Shown here piece after piece: positions 26,049-34,173 of a stretch of DNA of 64,000 bases. The notes under the pieces are model-generated. The model saw nothing but the letters and a program-made list of their open reading frames with translations, did no database searches and was not told where the DNA came from. The DNA lies in assembly GCA_030428945.1 (NCBI GenBank), contig JAUIEC010000002.1, positions 62,001 to 126,000 of the forward strand, read 5' to 3'. The position numbers and the translations under genes were made by a program. The DNA comes from Phycisphaerae bacterium (GTDB lineage: Bacteria > Planctomycetota > Phycisphaerae > UBA1845 > Fen-1342). The stretch's first letter is position 1. Every line of letters begins with the position of its first letter.

Positions 26049-26672
26049 CTACTCGTTGCCCGCGCCCATGCCGGGTGCCCCGTCGCGCTCCGCCGTCCCA
26101 GGCTCAAGCGGCAACTCTCGCTGGCGGGTCGCATCTTTCAAGTGATAGGTCTTCACGAATGCCAGGCGATCACCATTGAACATGAATCGAATGTTCACGA
26201 AGAACACGCCGTCGCTGGGACTTCGGAACAGGAATTCCTTGGCAAGCAGTTCCCGGACGCCGCGCTGGTAGGTGCGATCACTGATGCCGTGATCCTTGGC
26301 GAGATACTGGTTCAGCTTGATCTCATCAGAGCCAGGGTTGGCTCGCATCTCGTGGTACACGAGCTCGAACACCTGCATGCCGGTTTTCGACAGGTCAGCG
26401 GCCTGCTTAATGCCGTCCAGAAACAGCTTCACGAAGCGGCTTGAATCGACCTCTTCCTCCCACCAGAAGCCCATCCCACCGATGCCCTTGATCTCGCCGC
26501 TGCCATTGTCGACGATGACGGCCCCCTTGCCGCCGGGGACGTGGAAGCGCTTAGAGCGGGTTGCCATGCCATGTTTCGCCGGCACGCTCGGGTTGTGGCG
26601 ATAGACCGGGAAGCCGTGTTTCGTGCTGATCTGATTTCGGCCAAGCGCCGCATTCTGTCGGTCTTCCGTCAT
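26049..26672 (-). CDS. RepL-like plasmid replication initiator
   Basis: The 207-residue protein resembles the RepL family of winged-helix replication initiators. The central part has S-S-R-F-V-K-L-F-L-D-G-I, a winged-helix with L-N-Q-Y-L-A-K-D-H-G-I-S-D-R-T-Y-Q-R, and the family ending V-N-I-R-F-M-F-N-G-D-R-L-A-F-V-K (about residues 95-180). A strong AGGGGGGA box precedes the ATG. It is followed upstream by a candidate origin region with a DnaA box. This indicates that the region derives from a plasmid or a plasmid-like element. Confidence 0.78.
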   Translation of the reverse strand: MTEDRQNAALGRNQISTKHGFPVYRHNPSVPAKHGMATRSKRFHVPGGKGAVIVDNGSGEIKGIGGMGFWWEEEVDSSRFVKLFLDGIKQAADLSKTGMQVFELVYHEMRANPGSDEIKLNQYLAKDHGISDRTYQRGVRELLAKEFLFRSPSDGVFFVNIRFMFNGDRLAFVKTYHLKDATRQRELPLEPGTAERDGAPGMGAGNE

Positions 26673-26986
26673 TTTCCCCCCTTGTTTTTGTCACTAAACA
26701 GACACAGCACTGGCACATTGCCGACAAAAGCGCAAGCCTTTTTTGTCGGCATGACGACACGATCTGACGGCTTGGCGTCAATTCCTGTCGTTTTGGCTTG
26801 AGATAGTTCAATGGGTTAAGGGGTTTCTCTTTCTTATAGTAAAAAGCACACTTCGCGAGGCCGCCGCCGTAGTGGCGCTCACCACGCAGGCGAAGGCGGC
26901 GGCCGGGACGTTGTCCGTTTGCCGATCCGCCTGAAAGAGCTTCAGCCTGTGGATAACTTGTTCGGAAGTAGGGTTTTCGCTCTTTT
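26673..26986. other. Candidate replication origin region
   Basis: This 314 bp gap lies between the initiator gene and the MobF accessory gene. It contains a perfect 10 bp inverted repeat (GCCGACAAAA at 26720-26729 and TTTTGTCGGC at 26741-26750), an AT-rich stretch near 26815-26850 and a perfect DnaA box (TGTGGATAA at 26948-26956, that is TTATCCACA on the minus strand). These are the usual parts of a plasmid origin. No clear set of iterons was found, so the assignment is an inference. Confidence 0.5.
26948..26956 (-). promoter_or_regulatory. Perfect DnaA box
   Basis: The minus strand reads TTATCCACA, the strict DnaA-binding consensus. It lies in the intergenic region upstream of the replication initiator, next to an AT-rich stretch, where it could help host DnaA open the plasmid origin. 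One box alone can occur by chance. Confidence 0.55.
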
Positions 26987-27418
26987 TCACCATTCAATGC
27001 CCTCGACAACAGCCATGCTTTCCTGATCTGAGAACTCCTCGGAACGACGCAGTTCGCGGATCCAGGGAACACGGTGCGAAACGAGTCCCTGAAAGAGCCG
27101 CACGGCAGGCCGAACCTCGGCATTCAGGTTGCGGCCCCTCAGGCGAACCTGCCTGCCGGCGGCATGCAGCGTGATGCCCGAAGATGGATTGAATTCAGCC
27201 CGTTCAAGCCAGCCGTAGCCGATTGCCAGGATGCTGCCATCGCTTCGTTGCAGCTCCAGCATCAGGGCACGCTCCTTGACGCCGCGGAGCCAGCCGAAGG
27301 TTCCCAAATCGTCAGGTTCAGCGTCGTCAACCGGTGACGCGTTCAACGGACGCCGGTGTCGGAACTCGTCCGGCCGGCCCTGCTGGCCGGTGAACTTGTC
27401 CAGGATGCTATCGTTCAT
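26987..27418 (-). CDS. Relaxase-linked hypothetical protein
   Basis: The 143-residue product starts at the ATG 27418, 11 bp inside the end of the relaxase gene, so the two are translationally coupled. The frame is open further upstream, but those starts lie deep in the relaxase gene. The central part is beta-rich (R-A-L-M-L-E-L-Q-R-S-D-G-S-I-L-A-I-G-Y and I-T-L-H-A-A-G-R-Q-V-R-L-R-G), like a small barrel; the ends are charged. No family recognised. An accessory role in mobilisation is inferred from position alone. Confidence 0.65.
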   Translation of the reverse strand: MNDSILDKFTGQQGRPDEFRHRRPLNASPVDDAEPDDLGTFGWLRGVKERALMLELQRSDGSILAIGYGWLERAEFNPSSGITLHAAGRQVRLRGRNLNAEVRPAVRLFQGLVSHRVPWIRELRRSEEFSDQESMAVVEGIEW

Positions 27419-30089
27419 GCTCCAACTCCTTCCGTTCGAGCGTGGGGGCGCCGCGAGCCTTGCCGGGACCTGCCTGCTCAAATGCCGGCGTCAGCACAGC
27501 CGCCCGTGTACGTCGATGTCGTAGCGACATGAACTCAGTTGCGGTGGGGCGGTCATCCGATTCACGGACCGCCTCCAGCAGCGACTCCTTGTCATCCGTG
27601 TAGATCACAGCCTGTTCACGGCCACGGGAGACGGAGACGTAGAATTGTTCGCGCGATGCGGCGGGGAAGGAAGCAGCTGACTCGCCGATGAAGATGCGAT
27701 CTACAGTCTTCCCCTGGCTGCTGTGACTCGTACCAACATAGCCAAAATCGATGTGCCCGTAGTCCCGGGCGATCGTCCAGCCCTTTACCCGTCGACGCTT
27801 GCCGCTGGCCGTAATCGTGCTGGCAAGTTCGATATCGCCCTGTTTGGTGAAGCCTTTCACGGTGAAAAGCGCACCGTTGTTCAGGTCGTGTCGCCCGTCG
27901 GTGGTCTTTCCATTGCGGCTGATCCGGATCGTCTCGCCAGGCCGGATTTGCATGGCTCGGCGGTGGAACACCTGGAAACGCGGAGCGTGACTCAGGTCTA
28001 CCGGATCGACTCCAAAGGTCAGCCGGGAGCCACGTCGCACGCCGGGGGCATTCTGGTGATAAACGAGCACGTCGCCCGGCAGGTAATTGACTGCGTCGCG
28101 ACGCTGGGCCTCGGTCAGGTACGCAGGTTCCAGGACCTCGAACTTGCGTTCAGCCCCCTCGAGTTCGCCAGCCCGTTCAAGGCCTTCGCGGATCTCCGAG
28201 GTGATCCACTCGCCTTCAAGATGCGTCGGTGAAACGACCAGGGCTGACTTGCCGGCCTTGATTGCCTCGATGTAGTCGGCCGCAAGCTGCTTGTACCGCT
28301 CGCCAGGAGCGACTTCGCGGATCCAGCCCATCTGATCGAGATGGTGGAATCCGTCTTCGACGCGCCCGTCACTGAGTGCCTGGACCACCTGCTTGTATTC
28401 GTCCTGTTGTCGCTGAATGTCGCGGATCTCGGCTGGCTTCAGCCCCGCTTCCGTCTCAAGCAGTCGCAAAGCGGCTCCTCGTTCGACAGAACCATGCTGA
28501 CGCGTGTCGCCGGAGAGTACGACGCGGGCATCCAATTGGTCTGCGGCATCGAAGACGTGTCCCATGGTTCGGGACCCGATCAGGCCTGCTTCGTCGATCC
28601 AAACGACTTGACCCCGAACCCGTTCCTGCATCTGGGGATCGATCAGCAGCCGCGCGACCGTATCAGCATCGCCGAAGCCTTCCTCACGAAGCACACCACG
28701 GCTTGCGTCGGCCGACGGAGCGAACGTGAAGACCTTCTTTCCGCCTGCTTCGATGCCTTCGACGGCTTCCTGCATCATCGTGGTCTTGCCGGTGCCCGCA
28801 GCGCCACGAATGAGCATTACGCGGTCACTCGAGTTCAGGACATGCTCAACGGCAGCACGCTGGTCCTTGTTGAGCCATTTGCGATTGAGTTCATGGCCTG
28901 GCGAACCAAGCTGTGGCTGAGTGCCGCGACCATTGCGGGCGAATGCCAGCATCCGATCTTCCTCCGCAAGGATCTCGGGTGCCGTGATGAAGCGGCGAGT
29001 GCCACGGTCGGCCGTCAGTAGTGGCCTGGCAGCGAACGATACCAGCACTTTATCCGGGCTTGCAGTTCCGTAAGCTCGCTTGAGAGCCTCGGTTTGGGCG
29101 GTCCGCTCCGGAACTACCGCAGAGCGTTCGAAACAATGTTGCAGGGCCAGTTCGACGGCTCGCTCTGCGTCACGCTGGCCGTCGTCAGTTCGGTTTTCGT
29201 GCGATCGAAACTGCAGGCCTTCGATCGAATCCAGTTCGGCGGATGTCAGCCGGCTGCGCCATTCCTGGCGGAGTTCATCCATCGACAGCTCAGTCTGTTT
29301 CCTCTCGCGCGTCCTGGCTCCCAGGTCGCCTTTGTCCTCCGGTCGATCCAGGCCCTTCACCTTGGCTGTTTCTTCGATCAGCGACGTCCTGCGGGAGAAT
29401 TTGGTCAGGGCAGATTTCGCAATCCCCTCAATCTCCCAGCCCTTGCGGGTACGCTGAATTGGTAGGCCCGCTTCAGCCAGTCGGTGCGAGAGATTCGAGT
29501 GGAAGACGGCTTCGAAGTAGGGGGCGTCACGTTTCAGGTCGGCGAACTGGCCCGCTTTCCAGCGCTGCTCGGTTTCGTCCCAAGTGGTGTTGAAGACGAA
29601 GGCGTGGGCGTGCAGGTGAGGATCAGGAACGCCGTCCACCGGCCGGGCGGTGAAGTGCACGAACTCACCCCAGGCTAGATTGCCCGTGACCCGGTCCTCG
29701 TTGCGTCCGCCTGAGCGGACGCGTGTCTTCGCTTCGCTCTCGATCTCGTTCATCGTCTGATTCACCGATTCACGGAATGCCTCCAGAATGCGTTGGTCGC
29801 CGGTCAACGCATACAGCACCGAAACGCTCTTGGGAACGTGGAAGTTGAAGTCGTAGCCGATCCGCCGGCCGGGACGTTGTCGCACAGTAAGCGTCTCGCC
29901 GCTGACCGGATCTTTGTTGTCGCAGAGTGCATCCCATTCGTCGGCGCGCACGGCGCCGGACAACCCGAGCTGCTCGGCGCCCTTGCCGCGCCAGAGGCCG
30001 GCAAGTTCCTGCCCCTCGCTGTAATAGTCGGAGGTGCTGTAGTAGCTCTTCGCGCCGGCGGCGTTGCTGTTTTGGGTAATTCGAAGCAT
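27408..30089 (-). CDS. MobF conjugative relaxase-helicase
   Basis: The 893-residue protein is a TrwC/TraI-type relaxase. The N-terminus has two tyrosine pairs (Tyr16-17 and Tyr22-23) that supply the nicking Tyr, and the metal-binding three-His motif P-D-P-H-L-H-A-H-A-F (about residue 165). The second half is a superfamily 1 helicase with Walker A G-A-A-G-T-G-K-T-T, Walker B V-V-W-I-D-E-A-G and late motifs G-T-S-H-S-S-Q-G-K and Y-V-S-V-S-R-G. It nicks and unwinds DNA at oriT. No coupling protein or type IV secretion gene is visible, so the element probably relies on a helper for transfer. Confidence 0.95.
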   Translation of the reverse strand: MLRITQNSNAAGAKSYYSTSDYYSEGQELAGLWRGKGAEQLGLSGAVRADEWDALCDNKDPVSGETLTVRQRPGRRIGYDFNFHVPKSVSVLYALTGDQRILEAFRESVNQTMNEIESEAKTRVRSGGRNEDRVTGNLAWGEFVHFTARPVDGVPDPHLHAHAFVFNTTWDETEQRWKAGQFADLKRDAPYFEAVFHSNLSHRLAEAGLPIQRTRKGWEIEGIAKSALTKFSRRTSLIEETAKVKGLDRPEDKGDLGARTRERKQTELSMDELRQEWRSRLTSAELDSIEGLQFRSHENRTDDGQRDAERAVELALQHCFERSAVVPERTAQTEALKRAYGTASPDKVLVSFAARPLLTADRGTRRFITAPEILAEEDRMLAFARNGRGTQPQLGSPGHELNRKWLNKDQRAAVEHVLNSSDRVMLIRGAAGTGKTTMMQEAVEGIEAGGKKVFTFAPSADASRGVLREEGFGDADTVARLLIDPQMQERVRGQVVWIDEAGLIGSRTMGHVFDAADQLDARVVLSGDTRQHGSVERGAALRLLETEAGLKPAEIRDIQRQQDEYKQVVQALSDGRVEDGFHHLDQMGWIREVAPGERYKQLAADYIEAIKAGKSALVVSPTHLEGEWITSEIREGLERAGELEGAERKFEVLEPAYLTEAQRRDAVNYLPGDVLVYHQNAPGVRRGSRLTFGVDPVDLSHAPRFQVFHRRAMQIRPGETIRISRNGKTTDGRHDLNNGALFTVKGFTKQGDIELASTITASGKRRRVKGWTIARDYGHIDFGYVGTSHSSQGKTVDRIFIGESAASFPAASREQFYVSVSRGREQAVIYTDDKESLLEAVRESDDRPTATEFMSLRHRRTRAAVLTPAFEQAGPGKARGAPTLERKELEHER

Positions 30090-30569
30090 CGTAGATAGTA
30101 TTCATCAAGAAACATTCCAAGTGGCTAATTCTCGGAATCCCATTTCGGGACGGGACCCGCTATCCGCTCCGGTTGCGGTAATCGGATCGCCTGTCGCGGT
30201 GGATGCTGCAGCGGCGAATCGAGCGAGACGTTTCATCCCGCAGTTGTGGCCGCGTCTAGTTCGCCCGCTTTGCCCTCTCTCTGGTCACGTCATGGCCGCT
30301 TTGTGTGTTCGTGCATCGTTGCCGGATTGGTGCCACCTGTTCCGCGTCGTCTCTTCCGGTTTCCTCGGTCCACTCCCATTCGGTCCTTGTTACTGGCTCG
30401 TATAAGAGCCGCCGCCGGCCGTTCAAGCAGAAAACCGGTTCCTCCTGAAGGTACCTCCCGTTTTCGGCTTGATCGGTGCGCTAACGCCCGGCTCGCTGGC
30501 GGCTCTTCCCTGACGTGCCAACAAGGCCGCGATGGGCGCGGCCGGACAACCAGAAAGAAGGAGACGAAC
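30090..30569. other. Leader region, candidate oriT
   Basis: This 480 bp region lies between the relaxase gene and the divergent small-protein gene, a common place for the transfer origin and promoters. No protein gene is credible here. The clear structure is a hairpin at 30525-30543 next to a strong ribosome binding site; other short palindromes occur near 30140. I cannot locate a nick site by eye. Confidence 0.4.
30525..30543 (+). promoter_or_regulatory. 5' UTR hairpin before small plasmid gene
   Basis: GGCCGCG and CGCGGCC form a perfect 7 bp stem with an ATGGG loop. It is followed by an A/C-rich linker, the AAGGAGA box at 30558-30564 and the ATG at 30570. The same hairpin-linker-SD layout occurs before other genes of the mobile region. 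Confidence 0.55.
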
Positions 30570-30773
30570 ATGTCAGACACCAACCAAGTCAACCCGAAGG
30601 CACCGAGCCACACTGCCTACCAGGTCCGCGAAATCAGCAAGGACAAGTCCAACTGGACGAGAATCGGAAGTGCCTGGCCCAACCGCGACGGGCAGGGCTT
30701 CAACATCCAGCTCGATGCCGTGCCGCTTGATGGCCGCATCACCCTGCGTGTCGTGGCCGACAAGAAGGAGTAA
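30570..30773 (+). CDS. Small conserved mobile-element protein
   Basis: The 67-residue protein starts at an ATG with a strong AAGGAGA box. It is rich in polar residues at the start and ends in a compact beta-like motif, W-T-R-I-G-S-A-W-P-N-R-D-G-Q-G-F-N-I-Q-L, then P-L-D-G-R-I-T-L-R. I recall similar short proteins in relaxase-bearing elements of several phyla, with no known function. Its ending is set by a strong hairpin at 30783-30806. Confidence 0.7.
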   Translation: MSDTNQVNPKAPSHTAYQVREISKDKSNWTRIGSAWPNRDGQGFNIQLDAVPLDGRITLRVVADKKE

Positions 30774-30782
30774 CCGCAACCC

Positions 30783-30806
30783 GGGCGGACGCTTCGGCGT
30801 CCGCCC
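30783..30806 (+). terminator. Perfect hairpin with TTCG loop
   Basis: GGGCGGACGC and GCGTCCGCCC form a perfect 10 bp stem closed by the very stable TTCG loop, 10 bp after the stop of the small gene. It is followed by TTCATCTTA, which is only moderately T-rich, so it may terminate partially or protect the upstream message. It also stands 23 nt before the ATG of the next gene and so takes part in its leader. Confidence 0.7.
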
Positions 30807-30829
30807 TTCATCTTAGAAGGAGAAGAACC

Positions 30830-31588
30830 ATGAAGACCCACTCAACCCGAACTCCCGTTAACCCGCACTACGCCAGCCGCAGCAGAGCCGGGCCCATCGC
30901 TGCACCAGCGCCCACAGTCCAATACGTGAAGCTGCCGCTCGCGCCCCGGAACGCCAGCCCGGTGCCACATCTGACGAGCCTGTATCACAATCCCGACCCC
31001 GGCAGGTACGGCAAGCGAAGTTACCCCGGGAACTGCGGCGGAAATCTGATCCGTGATCTGCTTCGGTACTACCAGCCAACGACCGTGCTTGACCCGATGA
31101 CCGGCAGCGGCACCTGCCGCGATGTCTGCACCGATCTCGGCTTGCTCTGCTGGTCAAGTGATCTGCACGAACAAGTCGATGCCTGCTCGCCAAACTCATT
31201 CCCGCGCGAACGCTTTGATTTCTGCTGGCTGCATCCACCGTACTGGCGTCAGAAGCTGTACACGGAGGATCCGCGCGACCTTTCGCGGACCGAGACGCTT
31301 GAGGCGTTTCTCGTTCGGTATCAGAAGCTGATCGAAAACTGCGCAGCAGGTTTGGTGCCCGGTGGCCGGATGGCGATCCTGATGGGCGACTACAGTGATC
31401 GCGAGTCAGGATTCGTTCCCCTGGTCTACCACACCAAACGCCTTGCGTTTGAAGCCGGACTCAGGCAGTGTTGTACCGACATCGTTCGTTTCAGCCATGG
31501 AGCCAGCAGTAACCGCAAGGTGTACCGCTCAGCGTTCATTCCGGGACTGCACGATGTCTGCACTGTCTTTGAGAAGCCAAGCCAATGA
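30830..31588 (+). CDS. DNA methyltransferase-like protein
   Basis: The 252-residue protein has the two core motifs of class beta/N4-N6 DNA methylases: the SAM-binding D-P-M-T-G-S-G-T-C near residue 87, and H-P-P-Y-W near residue 136 in place of the usual (D/S)-P-P-Y. The layout (motif I before motif IV, then a G-G-R-M-A-I-L-M-G-D-Y strand) fits a methylase. The first residue of the catalytic motif is His, which is unusual, so activity is uncertain. It has an AAGGAGAA box, and its stop overlaps the next small gene as ATGA. A role in protecting the element from restriction is plausible. Confidence 0.78.
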   Translation: MKTHSTRTPVNPHYASRSRAGPIAAPAPTVQYVKLPLAPRNASPVPHLTSLYHNPDPGRYGKRSYPGNCGGNLIRDLLRYYQPTTVLDPMTGSGTCRDVCTDLGLLCWSSDLHEQVDACSPNSFPRERFDFCWLHPPYWRQKLYTEDPRDLSRTETLEAFLVRYQKLIENCAAGLVPGGRMAILMGDYSDRESGFVPLVYHTKRLAFEAGLRQCCTDIVRFSHGASSNRKVYRSAFIPGLHDVCTVFEKPSQ

Positions 31589-31770
31589 AGCCAGATACCG
31601 AATCTGACGAGTTGCTCAATGAGCTGTTCCATGGCTGCGCCCTGGCGGCCTTCGTTGACCAGGCCGTGGCCGAAGGCGGTCCGCCGGATTCGGAGGCTGT
31701 CCGCAAGCGAGCGTATCGATACTACGAGCAGTCTCTTACGGACAAACAGCGAGAGCGGCGCGAGGCCTGA
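31585..31770 (+). CDS. Small coupled hypothetical protein
   Basis: The 61-residue acidic protein overlaps the methylase-like gene by 4 bp (ATGA). It is predicted all-helical (E-L-L-N-E-L-F-H-G-C-A-L-A-A-F-V-D-Q-A, then a basic tail). No family recognised. Tight coupling suggests it works with the methylase-like protein or as part of the same mobile-element operon. Confidence 0.6.
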   Translation: MKPDTESDELLNELFHGCALAAFVDQAVAEGGPPDSEAVRKRAYRYYEQSLTDKQRERREA

Positions 31771-31839
31771 GCCAAGCAAATCCGTGTTTACAACGCCGTC
31801 AGACTGTGGCATTGTGGAAAACGCAACGGGAGAAAGAAC

Positions 31840-32055
31840 ATGATCAACCCAGACGAAATTGACTTCAGCCTCATGTCCACGCCGGAGCGACTGATGCTCG
31901 CCCAGCGGCTGCTGGACAGCGTTCTGGCGGAGGCAACACCGCTGAGCGATGCGCAACTGCACGAAATGAACCGCCGAGCCGCGGCGATCGACAGTGGTGA
32001 GGCGGTTTGCGAATCCTGGGATGCACTCCGCGGACGAATCCCGCCGCTGTCGTGA
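31840..32055 (+). CDS. Addiction-module antitoxin
   Basis: The 71-residue protein matches the plan of the addiction-module component family, in which an S-T-P-E-R-L-M-L-A-Q-R-L-L-D-S helix and an R-R-A-A-A-I-D-S-G-E-A segment precede a W-D-x-L-R-x-R ending. It has a GGGAGAAAGA box. It overlaps the toxin gene, whose GTG start shares bases with its stop (GTGA), the usual antitoxin-first order. Confidence 0.85.
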   Translation: MINPDEIDFSLMSTPERLMLAQRLLDSVLAEATPLSDAQLHEMNRRAAAIDSGEAVCESWDALRGRIPPLS

Positions 32056-32360
32056 GACCGGTCGCCTTCGCACCGCAGGCCGCGTTCGAGCTTGGCGATG
32101 CGGCCGCTTCCTATGAAGCCACAAGACCTGACCTGGGTCGCGAGTTTCTCAACGAGATTCACCGAACCTTGATGCACGTCGCAGTTCATCCTCAGATCGC
32201 CCCGGCGATTGGCGGCCAGTTTCGACGGGCCGTTGTGCATCGCTTCCCGTACTCGATCGTTTATCGCCTGGGGGCAGGTGAAGTGCAGGTGATCGGCATT
32301 CTGCCGACGCGAGCCGATCCGCGTCAGCTCAAGCAGCGGCTCTCCCTGAATCCACGCTGA
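32052..32360 (+). CDS. RelE/ParE-family toxin
   Basis: The 102-residue protein begins at a GTG overlapping the antitoxin stop. It has the RelE/ParE fold signature: an N-terminal helix pair (A-F-E-L-G-D-A-A-A-S-Y-E), then H-P-x-I-A-P-A-I-G, R-R-A-V-V-H-R-F-P-Y-S-I-V-Y-R, and a closing V-Q-V-I-G-I-L-P strand. Such toxins poison gyrase or cleave mRNA. The pair should stabilise the element in its host. Confidence 0.88.
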   Translation: MRPVAFAPQAAFELGDAAASYEATRPDLGREFLNEIHRTLMHVAVHPQIAPAIGGQFRRAVVHRFPYSIVYRLGAGEVQVIGILPTRADPRQLKQRLSLNPR

Positions 32361-32392
32361 CAATCGTGTTTACGGTGCGTCGTGTTTCCGCA

Positions 32393-32450
32393 CAGTCGTG
32401 TCGTCGCATCTGCGATTCCACGACTACACGGTCACACGATTGCACGACTG
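32393..32450. repeat. CGATTSCACGACT iteron-like repeats
   Basis: Two copies of CGATT(C/G)CACGACT lie at 32413-32425 and 32437-32449, 24 bp apart. The outer CAGTCGTG (32393-32400) and CACGACTG (32443-32450) are perfect inverted repeats. The same 13-mer occurs upstream of parA at 42446-42458. They could be binding sites for the partition or replication proteins. Confidence 0.55.
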
Positions 32451-32521
32451 AACATTCCCAGCGGGACACACTGCCCTGAGGGCCGTTCCGGCCCTGATTC
32501 AAACACCTAGTCCAATTCCCC

Positions 32522-32598
32522 ATTTCCCTGAATGCTCCCTGTTCGGACAGTGTACGCGTCCGTGCTCGCCGTCAAGGTCCTACTCCGCTGCGCGGAGC
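32522..32598 (+). repeat. 77 bp direct repeat, copy 1
   Basis: This 77 bp sequence recurs at 34648-34724 with 76 of 77 bases identical, and weaker similarity extends 40 bp upstream (shared GGCCGTTCCG). It contains two small palindromes: CTGT-TCGG-ACAG, and CTCCGC-TGC-GCGGAG at its 3' end. The two copies bracket the ankyrin gene and the two-helix membrane gene. Confidence 0.93.
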
Positions 32599-32658
32599 GT
32601 CTCTTAGGGCCGGCGAATATCTGTTTACACTTGGCATGCTCTGTAGTAATTGCAGAAG

Positions 32659-33093
32659 ATGCACGACGACCTGAAGAAAACATCTGCGGAGACCGCTCTC
32701 TTATTAGCAGTGATCGCTGATGATTATACGGGCGTAGCTAAGTCTCTTCAAAGAGGCGCAAGTTCAAATGGTTACCACGACGGACTCTCGCTCTTACACA
32801 TCGCTGTAATCCGCGGGGCGCGGCATGCCGCACGTATGTTAGTGCTTGGCGGTGCGGATGTGAACGCTACCGACGAGCTTGGCAACAGCGTTCTTGTGAC
32901 GCTTGTGTCGATGGACGAAACCAAGGTGCGTCGCAGTATCCTGCGCGACTTGTTGCTTGCGAAGCCCGACGTGTCATTGAGCCATGTCGTGTCGGGGCGT
33001 ACGGCACTTGAGATCGCGACCCGTGCCGGGCATCAGCATTTCGCAGCCCAGTTGACGCGAGAGGCGGCGACGTCTCGCCACTTATCTAGGTGA
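32659..33093 (+). CDS. Ankyrin-repeat protein
   Basis: The 144-residue protein consists of about three ankyrin repeats. The second unit is textbook (G-L-S-L-L-H-I-A-V-I-R-G-A-R-H-A-A-R-M-L-V-L-G-G-A-D-V-N-A-T-D), and the last contains S-G-R-T-A-L-E-I-A-T-R-A-G-H. The ATG at 32659 was taken; a TTG lies 9 bp upstream. There is no signal peptide, so it acts in the cytoplasm, probably by binding a partner. The region around it has lower GC than the neighbouring genes, which fits recent insertion between the 77 bp repeats. Confidence 0.85.
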   Translation: MHDDLKKTSAETALLLAVIADDYTGVAKSLQRGASSNGYHDGLSLLHIAVIRGARHAARMLVLGGADVNATDELGNSVLVTLVSMDETKVRRSILRDLLLAKPDVSLSHVVSGRTALEIATRAGHQHFAAQLTREAATSRHLSR

Positions 33094-33153
33094 GGATCGC
33101 GATGTGTCTGCGTTCACAAGTTCCGACAGCCGTTTTTGGGGCTAAGAAGGGTA

Positions 33154-34173
33154 CTATCGAGGTTTTCGCGAGCGTCGCACTAATTCGCCGGATCTGTCTC
33201 GAAGTGTGCGAAGAAGTGAGAAACGATTCTGTAGCTCGCCGATCATAGCTTCGTCTCCAACGGCCACGACCCCGGGATTTCCATCACTGTCGTAAGAATT
33301 GCTTGTGAGGTAATTGTCGCACAGCATGTACGCGCACTTTATGTGCTCGTATTCTAGTTCTTCGATCGAAACAACACGGATTTCACCGGGAAAAGCATAG
33401 TGCTGCTTCAGGATACTCTCTAGGCGAGTGCGCTTGGGATGCTGTCGGTTGGTGAATACGTCCTCCTCCATTACAAAATACCGAGTGATTCTGACTCCTC
33501 GCTCTGCCGCGGATCGATTGTCATTCAAGTACCGGCCATAGTATGGGCTGCTTTGATCCCAAAACCGCATAAAGTAGTCTTCGAAGTCAACTGTTGCGGC
33601 TTCTATTTGATCCTGGGAGTCCTTGACGGCCTGGGAAAGGTGTTGCATCCGCTGAGTTTCTTTCTCTTTCGGGTAGTCTCTCCTCTGTGCCGTAGTGTAT
33701 ACGGCTTTTGCTTGCTGGAGCCCATTGTCCACTAAGGACATCGCGAAAGCAAGGCTGTGTCTGCGAGGTCCGGTTGCATTGGCTGTTAGACGCCCTAGGT
33801 CCTTGATCTTCGTCAAGACCCACTCGTCGGAAAAAGCTTGCTGCTGGACTTGAAGTGTTGCCAAGAGGCCTTTGGCTGCCTCCTTGAGTTCGCGATCGTC
33901 GGTGCTGGCACGGATACTGATTGAAATGTCGGAGATGTACTGCAGGCCTTCGGAGTGCAGGAGCAAAGACGTGACGACCGTTCCAAGCCACATCAATGCG
34001 AAAGTCACCGCCAGTGACAAAACGCCGTCCTTGGTTAGCTCGGCTCCTGCGGAAATCGAGTAGACGCCATACACGAACGTAACAAAACTGATAACCACCG
34101 TGATGATGGCGGACCAGACCGACGTACGGCGAAAGAGTGAGGGGCGTGGAATAGCTGGTTCTTGCTCGTTCAT
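33154..34173 (-). CDS. Two-helix membrane protein, unknown domain
   Basis: The 339-residue product starts at ATG 34173; a TTG 93 bp upstream would add 31 residues. Two membrane helices lie near residues 19-40 and 54-72. A mostly helical charged linker follows, then a C-terminal alpha/beta domain of about 110 residues: R-G-V-R-I-T-R-Y-F-V-M, I-R-V-V-S-I-E-E-L, A-Y-M-L-C-D-N-Y and G-V-V-A-V-G-D-E. The order of strands recalls phospholipase-D-like sensor domains, but the H-K-D motif is absent. The layout of two helices plus a soluble domain is common among membrane-acting defence effectors. This is inference. Confidence 0.65.
   Translation of the reverse strand: MNEQEPAIPRPSLFRRTSVWSAIITVVISFVTFVYGVYSISAGAELTKDGVLSLAVTFALMWLGTVVTSLLLHSEGLQYISDISISIRASTDDRELKEAAKGLLATLQVQQQAFSDEWVLTKIKDLGRLTANATGPRRHSLAFAMSLVDNGLQQAKAVYTTAQRRDYPKEKETQRMQHLSQAVKDSQDQIEAATVDFEDYFMRFWDQSSPYYGRYLNDNRSAAERGVRITRYFVMEEDVFTNRQHPKRTRLESILKQHYAFPGEIRVVSIEELEYEHIKCAYMLCDNYLTSNSYDSDGNPGVVAVGDEAMIGELQNRFSLLRTLRDRSGELVRRSRKPR

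Noticed and set aside
27074-29678. Several plus-strand frames opposite the relaxase
   Set aside because: They are shadows of the MobF gene.
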